A stretch of DNA of 64,000 bases from CBDDKW01 sp965230425. GTDB taxonomy: Bacteria > Pseudomonadota > Gammaproteobacteria > UBA1113. Location of the stretch: NCBI GenBank assembly GCA_965230425.1, contig CBDDKW010000019.1, forward strand, positions 144,562 through 208,561, written 5' to 3'. Shown here in pieces: positions 53,214 to 61,525 of the stretch. Every line of letters begins with the position of its first letter. The stretch's first letter is position 1. The notes below the pieces were generated by a model. That model saw only the letters and a program-made list of their open reading frames with translations, was not told the origin of the DNA and did no database searches. The position numbers were made by a program, and so were the translations under genes.

Positions 53214-54620
53214 ATGGCAGATGTGAGTTCCCCCGCCCCACAAAAGTGGAAGAAAAAAGACCAACAAATAGAAGATCTTAAAGTAGCTCCTCATTCCATT
53301 GAAGCAGAGCAATCTGTGCTGGGTGGTATTATTTTAAATAATAAAGCCTGGGATGATATTGTTGAAAAAGTTGGCGTAGAGGATTTTTACCGTTACGAGC
53401 ATCGCATTATTTTTCAAGTGATGGCAGATTTAGTCGAGAAAGATACACAGTCTATCGATACAACTACGTTGACCGCTGCTTTGAGTAGCATTAATGAATT
53501 AGAAAATATTGGTGGTGAAGTTTATTTATTTGAATTATCGCGAAATACTCCCAGTGCAGCAAATATCAAAGCCTATGCGGATATTGTGCGTGAACGTTCA
53601 GTCTTACGTCAGCTCATTGGTGCTGCAAATGCCATTGCAGATACTGCTTATAATCCTGAAGGCCGAACGCCTACTGATTTATTAGATATCGCAGAACAAC
53701 AAGTATTTAAAATAGCTGAACAGGGTGCGCGCGGGGATGGACCACAGGCCATTAAGGGCTTTTTAACAAAAGCCTTGGATCGCATTGATAAACTGTCTAC
53801 CTCTAATGATCCCATTACAGGCTTGGCAACAGGATTTACCGATTTTGATCACATGACCAGTGGATTGCAGCCTGCGGATTTAGTCATCGTTGCGGGTCGA
53901 CCCTCCATGGGTAAAACAACCTTTGCCATGAATATCGCTGAAAATGCTGCTCTGGAGGCTGAAGGGCCAGTATTAGTATTTAGTCTGGAAATGCCAGGCG
54001 ATGCACTAGCCATGCGGATGCTGTCATCATTGTCACGCATCGATCAGCATTGTCTGCGTACAGGTAGTTTACAAGATGATGATTGGCCGCGAATTGCATC
54101 AACTATCAGTGTATTAGCTGAAAAGCCTTTATTTATCGATGATACAGCCGGTTTAAGTCCATCGGAAATGCGTGCACGTGCACGGCGTTTAGCGCGCTCG
54201 CAAGGGCAATTGAGTTTAATCGTCGTGGATTATTTGCAACTCATGCAAATTCCTGGACACTCAGAGAACCGCACTAATGAGATTTCAGAAATTTCCCGCT
54301 CATTAAAAGCCCTAGCAAAGGAACTCAATGTTCCAGTGATTGCCTTATCACAATTAAATCGTAGCTTAGAACAACGTGCCGATAGACGGCCAATGATGTC
54401 TGACTTACGTGAATCAGGTGCTATTGAACAAGATGCCGACTTGATTGCTTTTGTTTACCGAGATGAAGTCTATAACCCTGATACTCGTGATAAAAATATC
54501 GCAGAAATTATCATTGGTAAACAGCGGAATGGTCCTATCGGTAAAGTGCGTTTAACCTTCCAAGGTCGCTATACACGTTTTGATAACTTTGCGGGTAATC
54601 AGCAGTTTATGGATGATTAG
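53214..54620 (+). CDS. dnaB: Replicative DNA helicase DnaB
   Basis: A 468-residue hexameric replicative helicase. N-terminal domain (IEAEQSVLGGIILNNKAWDD, VEDFYRYEHRIIF), linker helix, then RecA-like domain with Walker A GRPSMGKTTFAMN (about residue 228), Walker B IVVDYLQLM and the arginine-finger/loop segment DLRESGAIEQDADLIAFVYRDE. Followed 31 bp later by alr. Placement after rpsF-rpsR-rplI is the standard gammaproteobacterial order, here interrupted by the third ATPase unit. Confidence 0.97.
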   Translation: MADVSSPAPQKWKKKDQQIEDLKVAPHSIEAEQSVLGGIILNNKAWDDIVEKVGVEDFYRYEHRIIFQVMADLVEKDTQSIDTTTLTAALSSINELENIGGEVYLFELSRNTPSAANIKAYADIVRERSVLRQLIGAANAIADTAYNPEGRTPTDLLDIAEQQVFKIAEQGARGDGPQAIKGFLTKALDRIDKLSTSNDPITGLATGFTDFDHMTSGLQPADLVIVAGRPSMGKTTFAMNIAENAALEAEGPVLVFSLEMPGDALAMRMLSSLSRIDQHCLRTGSLQDDDWPRIASTISVLAEKPLFIDDTAGLSPSEMRARARRLARSQGQLSLIVVDYLQLMQIPGHSENRTNEISEISRSLKALAKELNVPVIALSQLNRSLEQRADRRPMMSDLRESGAIEQDADLIAFVYRDEVYNPDTRDKNIAEIIIGKQRNGPIGKVRLTFQGRYTRFDNFAGNQQFMDD

Positions 54621-54651
54621 CATTATCTTTGCGTGATGGAGTTATTGAGCT

Positions 54652-55758
54652 GTGATGACAGAGAAAGAAAAAAATGTCGGTAATTTTGCTGTTACTGCGC
54701 AGATTGATTTAGAGGCACTGAACCACAATTTACAACGCGTTCGCGACTATGCTCCCAATAGCCAGGTACTTGCTATGGTCAAAGCCAATGCCTATGGTCA
54801 TGGTATCGAATTAACTTACCCGGTCTTTGAACAAGCCGATGCTTGTGGTGTTGCACGTACTCATGAGGGCGTTTATTTGCGTCAACTGGGTTATCAAAAG
54901 CCTATTGTGGTGGTGAATGGATTTTTCAGTCGAGAAGAATTATTACTCTGTGATGAATACCGTTTAGATACTAGCATTCAACATCCCAGTCAGTTAGCCA
55001 TACTTGATAGCGTCGCTAGTGAATTAAAACAGCCCTTGCGTGTTTGGTTAAAGCTAGAAACGGGTATGCACCGCTTAGGTGTAGAAACTGAACGCGTCAC
55101 ACAAGTATACCAACAATTGCAACAACACAGTAAAGTTGCTGATATTATTTTAATGACCCATTTTGCTAGGGCGGATCAACCACAAGACAGCTTTACCGCA
55201 CAGCAAATTACCCATTTTGATCAACTAATCTCAGAGGTTGAAGCGCCACATAGTTTAGCCAATTCTGCAGCGACGATTGCTTTTCCTGAGAGTCAGCGTG
55301 ATTGGGTGAGACCAGGGATCATGCTCTATGGCGCATCTCCCGTTGCCGATAAAACTGCAACAGAGTTAAATCTGCGGCCAGTGATGACCATGACAGCGCC
55401 TATTATTGCGGTAAAGCATTTACAAAAAGGCGAGTACGTGGGGTACTCTGGTTTATGGCAATGCCCAGAAGCGATGCCAATAGCTGTGGTAGCTTTAGGT
55501 TATGCGGATGGTATTCCGCGTTATTTAGATAAAGGTACACCAGTATTGGTGAATGGACTGCCTAGCCAAATCATAGGGCGTGTCTCTATGGACTTGTTGA
55601 CCATTGATTTGCGTCAGGCGGGCGCCGTAACGATTGGTGATAGGGTGACTATATGGGGTAAAGACTTGCCTATTGACCATTTTGCGCAGCAAGCCCATAC
55701 CATTGCTTATGAAATCTTTACCCGCCTAGGTTCCCGCGTGCAGCGTGTGCAGAGCTAG
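54652..55758 (+). CDS. alr: Alanine racemase
   Basis: A 368-residue PLP-dependent racemase supplying D-alanine for peptidoglycan. Seen: AMVKANAYGHG with the PLP lysine, VWLKLETGMHRLGVE, RPGIMLYGASPV, and LGYADGIPRYL with the second catalytic Tyr, plus GRVSMDLLTIDL. Start is GTG 54652 or the adjacent ATG 54655. Co-oriented with dnaB and convergent with the Bax-like gene. Confidence 0.95.
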   Translation: MMTEKEKNVGNFAVTAQIDLEALNHNLQRVRDYAPNSQVLAMVKANAYGHGIELTYPVFEQADACGVARTHEGVYLRQLGYQKPIVVVNGFFSREELLLCDEYRLDTSIQHPSQLAILDSVASELKQPLRVWLKLETGMHRLGVETERVTQVYQQLQQHSKVADIILMTHFARADQPQDSFTAQQITHFDQLISEVEAPHSLANSAATIAFPESQRDWVRPGIMLYGASPVADKTATELNLRPVMTMTAPIIAVKHLQKGEYVGYSGLWQCPEAMPIAVVALGYADGIPRYLDKGTPVLVNGLPSQIIGRVSMDLLTIDLRQAGAVTIGDRVTIWGKDLPIDHFAQQAHTIAYEIFTRLGSRVQRVQS

Positions 55759-55772
55759 TGTGACCATATCGT

Positions 55773-56498
55773 TTAAGCAACTAAACTGTCGTATTGCTGT
55801 AAGTGATATTTCTTAATAATACTACGGATTGCACGTACGTAGGCGGATCCTAGCCCAGAATAACGCGTTAAGCCTGCGGCCATGGCATAGCCACTGGGTA
55901 TTTGTTGTTTTTGACGTTCCTGTGCGCGAATATGGCGTAAAGATGCATAGGCTGTATGAGTATTCAAATTTTTCATATAACCAGCGATAGAGGCCTGTAA
56001 GGATGAGAATTTTTTGACTTCGTGGCGAGCGCCGTGCGAACGTTGTTTTGGTACAATCCCACAACCAGGTACAGAACACCATTGGCCAAAATAATTATTG
56101 GCTTGTTTCGCAAAACGCGATTTACCCCAGGCAGATTCATTAGCTGCTTGCGCTATTACTAAGGAAGCGGGGATCACATCTACGCGCTGGGTGAGGGTAG
56201 ACCAGGTACTTGCCTTAGTAAAATCAGGATTATTTAGCTTGTAAGACTTTGCTAGTTTGTTTAACCATTGTTGCTGTGAGGCAGATAAGGGTTGCTGTTT
56301 CTGGTGCTGTTGTTGTAATGCTAATAGATGTTTCCGTTGTTTAAGAATGGATTGGTTATTTTGCTCCGTAGCTTCCAGCATATCAGCGATAAATTGCTTG
56401 TGGCTATGGCCAGTAGGTGGCTTTGACATAGAAAAAGCAGGTAAGCTAATGGAAAATAACAAAAAAATTAAAATAACGCGTTGCCAGATTGGGTTCAT
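55773..56498 (-). CDS. bax: Bax-like glucosaminidase (GH73-type)
   Basis: A protein of 241 residues with a signal peptide (VILIFLLFSISLPAFS) and an N-acetylglucosaminidase domain: IPASLVIAQAANESAWGKSRFAKQANNYFGQWC (Glu as likely catalytic residue) and FSSLQASIAGYMKNLNTHTAYASLR. Similar in plan to E. coli Bax and to the hydrolase half of FlgJ. A Gln/Leu-rich stretch (residues 35-80) precedes the domain. ATG 56498 with AAGG upstream is preferred to the longer frame from 56549. Confidence 0.85.
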   Translation of the reverse strand: MNPIWQRVILIFLLFSISLPAFSMSKPPTGHSHKQFIADMLEATEQNNQSILKQRKHLLALQQQHQKQQPLSASQQQWLNKLAKSYKLNNPDFTKASTWSTLTQRVDVIPASLVIAQAANESAWGKSRFAKQANNYFGQWCSVPGCGIVPKQRSHGARHEVKKFSSLQASIAGYMKNLNTHTAYASLRHIRAQERQKQQIPSGYAMAAGLTRYSGLGSAYVRAIRSIIKKYHLQQYDSLVA

Positions 56499-56599
56499 GA
56501 TAGGACCTTCGTTGTTATTGTTGTGTACTAATGTTGGTAAGCTTAGCATAAAATTAAGACAGTTTATAGATGATTGTAGCGTTCATGGGAGATAAAATA

Positions 56600-56624
56600 C
56601 CCCGTGGCTTGCCTCGGGGATTTT
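56600..56624. terminator. Hairpin with T-tracts between divergent genes
   Basis: CCCCG-T-GG-CTTG-CC-T-CGGGG followed by ATTTTTATT on the plus strand and TATTTTATC on the minus strand. It would stop transcription in both directions although the flanking genes are divergent, which is unusual; it might attenuate leaders. Confidence 0.55.
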
Positions 56625-56699
56625 TATTCGCTTTAATATTTCATTAATATAAAAATAATATAATAGCGTTCGTATTAAAACTATAAAGAGAGCGTTACA

Positions 56700-58127
56700 A
56701 TGCCCCATAAACATCAATGTCTCCATGATGTGCTAACAAATGCCGAGACAGACATGAAAACACGTCACGATGCGCTAAAAGTATTACTATTGAAATACAA
56801 AACTGAATTGCACGGGCAAGCATGTATTACGACCATTAAGGATGTTTTACTTAAGGCTTACAGCCAAGGTGTTATTAGCGCTGCAAATTATGCCCGGCAT
56901 TTATTACATATGGCCATTAGCTTATCCCAAGAAGATGCTTGGCAAGAGTGTAATGGCTTATTAAATGTTCTACATGAATATTTAAAGTTACAGCGTAATG
57001 CCATCGACCCTGAGCTAAGTAAGGAAGACGCTGAAAAAATCCAAAAGCAATTAAATACTGAATATAAACATATCTACAGCTATATGATTGCTAGCACACG
57101 CTCAACTCCAGAGCAAGCGCAAGCAGGTTTCTTCAAAAAGCAGCAACAATTAATAGCATTATCTAAACAATATGCAACTGAGCCTGCAAGTGCAGCGCGT
57201 GCAATTAAAGATTTAATTTTGCTGCATCGTTATGGTTGTAATAACTTCATTAAAAGAGAGCCAGAACTAGTGAGACAACATTTGTTGGCTCTAGCTAAGT
57301 GTGAGCAAGAGCAATATATTCAACCCGCTGAACGTTACTCTAATTCAATTGTGGAAGCGGTGTTATTACAGGGATTGATAAATGAAAGTCATGTTAAACA
57401 AGCGGATAATAAGATCACGTATCTGCGGACAATAATGGTCGTTGAGACAAATAATTTACGTTTTCACGTATTCAATATTGGTGATAGAAGGGTTGCTATA
57501 TTTTCACCCTGTAGCAATGATGCTAATAAAATTAGAGAATGTTCTGATGTGCAAACAGCATTATGCTATTTCAAGGCAGAGCAAGCGAAATCTGATAGCG
57601 TATTGCGTGATTGTGATGAATTTTATATTCCCTATTGCCAGACAACAAAAACAGGTAATCATTATGAAACCATTCATTGTTTTAAAGGTCAAGTGTTTCA
57701 AATAGACTCACGTGGTACTTTCAAAAGTGCATTAGCCTCCGATAGAAGCACAGTCAAGGATGCGTTTAAACGATATTTTCCTAAAATGCCTTATGACTCT
57801 ATTAGCTTGGGTAAGCAAGCTGCAGATAATGATACGGATTGTGGTTTATTTACTAGCTTGAATATTCGCAAGTTAGCATTAAGGGTGTCTAAGCCATTCG
57901 AGTACACGCTGCAAGCTGATACACAGCGTCGCAGTGATAACCAGTTATGTATTCAAGCGTTTAACAACCCGGAATTTGCCTGGTTTCAGCATGGCGAGCA
58001 AAATCCCATTGAATCTATGTATGCCGAACAAAGCGTCAGTTTTGATGATGCGGGTGTTCAGAATACCGGCAGTGCTTCACCTGAGGATGATTGGTTGTTC
58101 ATGACGGCATCCTCGGCTTGTTTCTAG
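56700..58127 (+). CDS. Ulp1-like (C48/CE clan) cysteine protease, effector candidate
   Basis: A 475-residue protein with no signal peptide. The C-terminal half carries a Ulp/SENP-type catalytic set in order: His (H321 or H326, GNHYETIHCF), D336 (QIDSRG), Q373 (SLGKQAAD) and C381 (NDTDCGLFTSLN). CE-clan peptidases of this type remove SUMO, NEDD8 or ubiquitin and occur in intracellular bacteria as secreted effectors. The N-terminal part (1-290) is helical with no recognised motif. Flanked by housekeeping genes. Host-directed activity is inference; all four catalytic positions are visible. Confidence 0.75.
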   Translation: MPHKHQCLHDVLTNAETDMKTRHDALKVLLLKYKTELHGQACITTIKDVLLKAYSQGVISAANYARHLLHMAISLSQEDAWQECNGLLNVLHEYLKLQRNAIDPELSKEDAEKIQKQLNTEYKHIYSYMIASTRSTPEQAQAGFFKKQQQLIALSKQYATEPASAARAIKDLILLHRYGCNNFIKREPELVRQHLLALAKCEQEQYIQPAERYSNSIVEAVLLQGLINESHVKQADNKITYLRTIMVVETNNLRFHVFNIGDRRVAIFSPCSNDANKIRECSDVQTALCYFKAEQAKSDSVLRDCDEFYIPYCQTTKTGNHYETIHCFKGQVFQIDSRGTFKSALASDRSTVKDAFKRYFPKMPYDSISLGKQAADNDTDCGLFTSLNIRKLALRVSKPFEYTLQADTQRRSDNQLCIQAFNNPEFAWFQHGEQNPIESMYAEQSVSFDDAGVQNTGSASPEDDWLFMTASSACF

Positions 58128-58257
58128 GACTTTTATTTCCCATCGATCAGGTTATAATCAGCTCTTTAGCTTTTTAGCCTGAATGGAGTCCTAGGCTGGT
58201 ATGTGCAATTGTTGTGCATGCATTTTATTAGATAGCCAATTAATGATGGGAGAAACC

Positions 58258-58722
58258 ATGAAAAGATTTTTAACATGTATTCTAACGGGTAGTTTAGTTT
58301 TAGCCTTAGGTGGTTGTGATAATGTGACTAAACAAGATGTAGGTGCAGTAACAGGTGCTGCATTAGGTGGTGTTTTGGGTAGTACTGTTGGGGGTGGTCA
58401 TGGTACCACAGCCGCAATTATTGGTGGTACGATTCTCGGCGGCTTCTTAGGTGGCGCAGTGGGTAAAAGCATGGATGAAGTGGATCGCATGAAGATGAAT
58501 CAAGCCTTAGAAACCACTCGAACCAATACCACCACCACGTGGTCAAACCCAGATACGCATAATACCTATGCCGTGACACCGGTTAAGACTTATCAGACAG
58601 CACAGAAACAGCCTTGCCGTGAGTTTAAAACCAATGTAACCATGGCAGATAATGGTGAAACCAAATCCGTGTATGGTACCGCTTGTCGTGATGCGAATGG
58701 CCACTGGAATATGAAGAGCTAA
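58258..58722 (+). CDS. Glycine-zipper outer-membrane lipoprotein
   Basis: A 154-residue lipoprotein. MKRFLTCILTGSLVLALGGCDN has a lipobox (LGGC), followed by a Gly-zipper 2TM segment (VGAVTGAALGGVLGSTVGGGHGTTAAIIGGTILGGFLGGAVGKSMDE). The mature C-terminal domain is a Thr-rich beta region with CREFKTNVTMADNGETKSVYGTACRD, as in the SlyB/17-kDa-antigen group. ATG 58258 follows GGGAG. Lies upstream of radA with a 28-bp gap. Confidence 0.88.
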   Translation: MKRFLTCILTGSLVLALGGCDNVTKQDVGAVTGAALGGVLGSTVGGGHGTTAAIIGGTILGGFLGGAVGKSMDEVDRMKMNQALETTRTNTTTTWSNPDTHNTYAVTPVKTYQTAQKQPCREFKTNVTMADNGETKSVYGTACRDANGHWNMKS

Positions 58723-58750
58723 GCAAGATGCTCTACAAGGAAGGAACCTT

Positions 58751-60112
58751 ATGGCCCGAGTGAAAACTATCTACAGTTGCCAGTCCTGTACTGCCCAATT
58801 TCCCAAATGGGCTGGGCAGTGTGGGGAGTGTGGTAATTGGAATACCTTGGTAGAAGAACAACTGCAGCCATCGGCAAAAGCGGCATCGCCGCGTTACAGT
58901 GGTTATGCTGCTAGTAATGATGGTGAAGTTAAACGTCTCCAAGATGTTGCTATGACAGCGCACAATCGTACTCACACGGGGCAAGCTGAATTAGATCGCG
59001 TATTAGGGGGTGGTTTAGTTGCCGGTTCTATCGTATTGCTGGGAGGTGATCCCGGGATTGGTAAATCTACGTTGTTACTGCAAACCTTGATCGAGTTAAG
59101 TCAACAGCAACAAGTACTTTATGTCACAGGTGAAGAATCACCGCAACAAGTACGTATGCGCGCCCACCGCTTAGGTGTTGATGATAATGAAGTATTGATT
59201 CTATCAGAAACTCAAATTGAACGGATCCTCAGCCAAGCGCAAAAACAACGACCGCAAGTGATGGTCATTGATTCTATTCAAACAGTTTTCACCGAGCAAT
59301 TATCTTCAGCACCAGGGTCAGTGGCACAAGTGCGCGAAAGTGCTGCGCAATTAGTGCAATTTGCCAAACAAACAGATACTGCCGTATTTCTTGTGGGACA
59401 TGTAACCAAAGAAGGTATGCTGGCTGGACCACGTGTATTAGAGCATATGGTGGATGCAGTACTGTACTTTGAGGGGCAACAGGATTCTCGTTACCGTGTT
59501 GTCCGTGCAGTTAAAAATCGCTTTGGCGCGGTGAATGAGTTGGGTATCTTCGCCATGACGGATCAAGGTTTACGGGGAGTGAGTAACCCTTCAGCAATTT
59601 TTCTCTCACGTTATGAAAAACCTATTCCCGGTAGTGTGGTGATGGTTACTTGGGAAGGTAGTCGGCCAATGTTAGTAGAAGTACAAGCATTAGTAGATGA
59701 AAGTCATCTTGGCAACCCACGCCGGGTTACGGTGGGTTTAGATCAAAATCGTTTAGCCATGTTATTAGCGGTATTAAATCGTCATGGTGGCGTAGTGACG
59801 CATGATCAAGATGTCTTTCTTAATGTAGTAGGGGGGGTACGTGTCACCGAGACGGCTGCAGATTTAGCGAGCATTTTGGCGGTGTTGTCTAGCTTACGTA
59901 ATAAAGCATTACCTGAAGGCTTAATTGTCTTTGGTGAGGTTGGTTTAGCCGGTGAAATACGTCCCGTGCAAAGTGGCCAAGAACGCTTAAAAGAAGCCGC
60001 TAAACATGGTTTTACTCACGCCATCGTACCCAAAGCCAATATGCCAAAAACGCCCTTACCAGGCATGCAAGTGACTGGTGTGACCCAATTAGCCGAAGCA
60101 TTACAGTTTTGA
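58751..60112 (+). CDS. radA: DNA repair protein RadA (Sms)
   Basis: A 453-residue RecA-like helicase that promotes branch migration in recombinational repair. C4 zinc finger (CQSCTAQFPKWAGQCGEC, residues 9-26), Walker A GDPGIGKSTLLLQ, Walker B MVIDSIQTV, the RadA KNRFGAVNELGIF motif and a C-terminal Lon-like domain (SLRNKALPEGLIVFGEVGLAGEIRPV). All hallmarks present. Confidence 0.96.
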   Translation: MARVKTIYSCQSCTAQFPKWAGQCGECGNWNTLVEEQLQPSAKAASPRYSGYAASNDGEVKRLQDVAMTAHNRTHTGQAELDRVLGGGLVAGSIVLLGGDPGIGKSTLLLQTLIELSQQQQVLYVTGEESPQQVRMRAHRLGVDDNEVLILSETQIERILSQAQKQRPQVMVIDSIQTVFTEQLSSAPGSVAQVRESAAQLVQFAKQTDTAVFLVGHVTKEGMLAGPRVLEHMVDAVLYFEGQQDSRYRVVRAVKNRFGAVNELGIFAMTDQGLRGVSNPSAIFLSRYEKPIPGSVVMVTWEGSRPMLVEVQALVDESHLGNPRRVTVGLDQNRLAMLLAVLNRHGGVVTHDQDVFLNVVGGVRVTETAADLASILAVLSSLRNKALPEGLIVFGEVGLAGEIRPVQSGQERLKEAAKHGFTHAIVPKANMPKTPLPGMQVTGVTQLAEALQF

Positions 60113-60226
60113 TTCATTCACAGATTTGTTCATTTTTTTTAAATTCCCTCCCCTCTGTTGTGCAGATCGCAGAAATCTATTAAATGGATTTAGATGCATT
60201 GATTAAGCTATAATCCAATGAATAAC

Positions 60227-61384
60227 CTAAGGCGCTTTCCTGATACTTGCAACCGGTGTAGGGGCTGCATCAGTACCAAAGTCTCTTCCTAATACCTCAC
60301 TAGCGCGTGCAAGTAGGTCATCATCATTGCTGGGTGAGGGGTGCGTTGCTCCAGTGGTCAGTGTTTGCCGAGTAATACTTGCAATAGGTTGATAGGATTG
60401 TCCAGCAGCAGCGTTGCTACCGGTACTTTGAGTGCTACTAGTGCTAGCAACAGATTCACTCGTAGCTGCTTCGTCACCTAGTCGTGATACTTGTGCAATA
60501 GGTTGATCTGAGGGGCTGCTAGAGGCTACGGATGTACGGGTGACACTTGCTAATGCTTCACCACCAGAACTAAATATTGGCTCAGGTAATCCACTTTGAT
60601 TCACTGGAGTACTGAGAAAATCTAACGAAGAGCTGCGCGTAGGTTGCAGAGGTTCTGGGCCACCTACAGGGTTAGCTGTTCCGAGTAAATCTTGCATAGC
60701 TGCAGTTGTGTGTGAGCTACTTTGTGCCTTTTCTTGGCTCAGTGAGACTAGTGGTGCCCCGTCATTACCCGCTCCAACTTCAGCAGACAGGTCTACCGAA
60801 GCATGCTTAGTATCATCGCCAGTCCCTAATATCTGTGAGGCGGTTAGAGGCTTACGTGTTTTGCCTGTTGTTGATGCGGGGGTAGTGGTTGGTTTATTTC
60901 GCCCTAATAGCTTGTTAAACCAATTTTTGACATCATTAGCTGCCGCTTTAATATCTTCGATACCTGGGATAGCTTTTTTAATGGCGCTTGCTGCGTTACT
61001 TAAGCCTGACTTAAGGGCTTGCCATGGGTAAGCTAAGGCTCTAGCTGCATATTCAATACCAGAGAGACCTATGCTGAGCAATTTACCACCAAATTTACCT
61101 AAGAGCCAGCCACCCACGTTGCCGATGAGCCAACCTACAAGACCTAGGACTATGATGCTGCCTAGGAAGGCGATTGGCCCTGTGAGAACCAAAAGCCCAA
61201 CAGCAATACCCGCAAATACCCCGCCAACACCTAAAACTTTTCTGTTGACGCTACTACTGATAGATGCGTATTTACTTGAATTTATACGATTATTTTCAGA
61301 AAAACCTTGATTCTTAGCGCGCAGCCAATTAGCAAATTGCCACAAATTGGTTTGCTCTACTTTGTCTGGGAAGCTCTTAGCCAT
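60227..61384 (-). CDS. Protein with membrane hairpins and a repetitive low-complexity tail
   Basis: A 385-residue protein. Residues 50-120 are Gly/Leu/Val-rich and hydrophobic (LGVGGVFAGIAVGLLVL, FLGSIIVLGLVGWLIGNVGG), probably two or three membrane helices. Residues 165-385 are Ser/Thr/Ala/Pro-rich and carry four copies of a motif like P-I-A-S-I-T-R: ALASVTRT, PIAQVSRL, PIASITRQ and PVASIRKA. No family recognised. It could be a secreted or surface protein; the tail repeats may be processing or binding sites. Transcribed divergently from the large gene on its right. Confidence 0.65.
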   Translation of the reverse strand: MAKSFPDKVEQTNLWQFANWLRAKNQGFSENNRINSSKYASISSSVNRKVLGVGGVFAGIAVGLLVLTGPIAFLGSIIVLGLVGWLIGNVGGWLLGKFGGKLLSIGLSGIEYAARALAYPWQALKSGLSNAASAIKKAIPGIEDIKAAANDVKNWFNKLLGRNKPTTTPASTTGKTRKPLTASQILGTGDDTKHASVDLSAEVGAGNDGAPLVSLSQEKAQSSSHTTAAMQDLLGTANPVGGPEPLQPTRSSSLDFLSTPVNQSGLPEPIFSSGGEALASVTRTSVASSSPSDQPIAQVSRLGDEAATSESVASTSSTQSTGSNAAAGQSYQPIASITRQTLTTGATHPSPSNDDDLLARASEVLGRDFGTDAAPTPVASIRKAP

Positions 61385-61525
61385 CTGAATGTCTCACATT
61401 TATTCGTTAAGGGCAGTATAATAACAGTTTTTGCTTAACTGAAGCTTAAAGCCACGGTTTCGTTCAGCGCTGGTATATGTAATAATCAGACATGACTAGC
61501 CTTATCACGAGGTATTAATATAACG

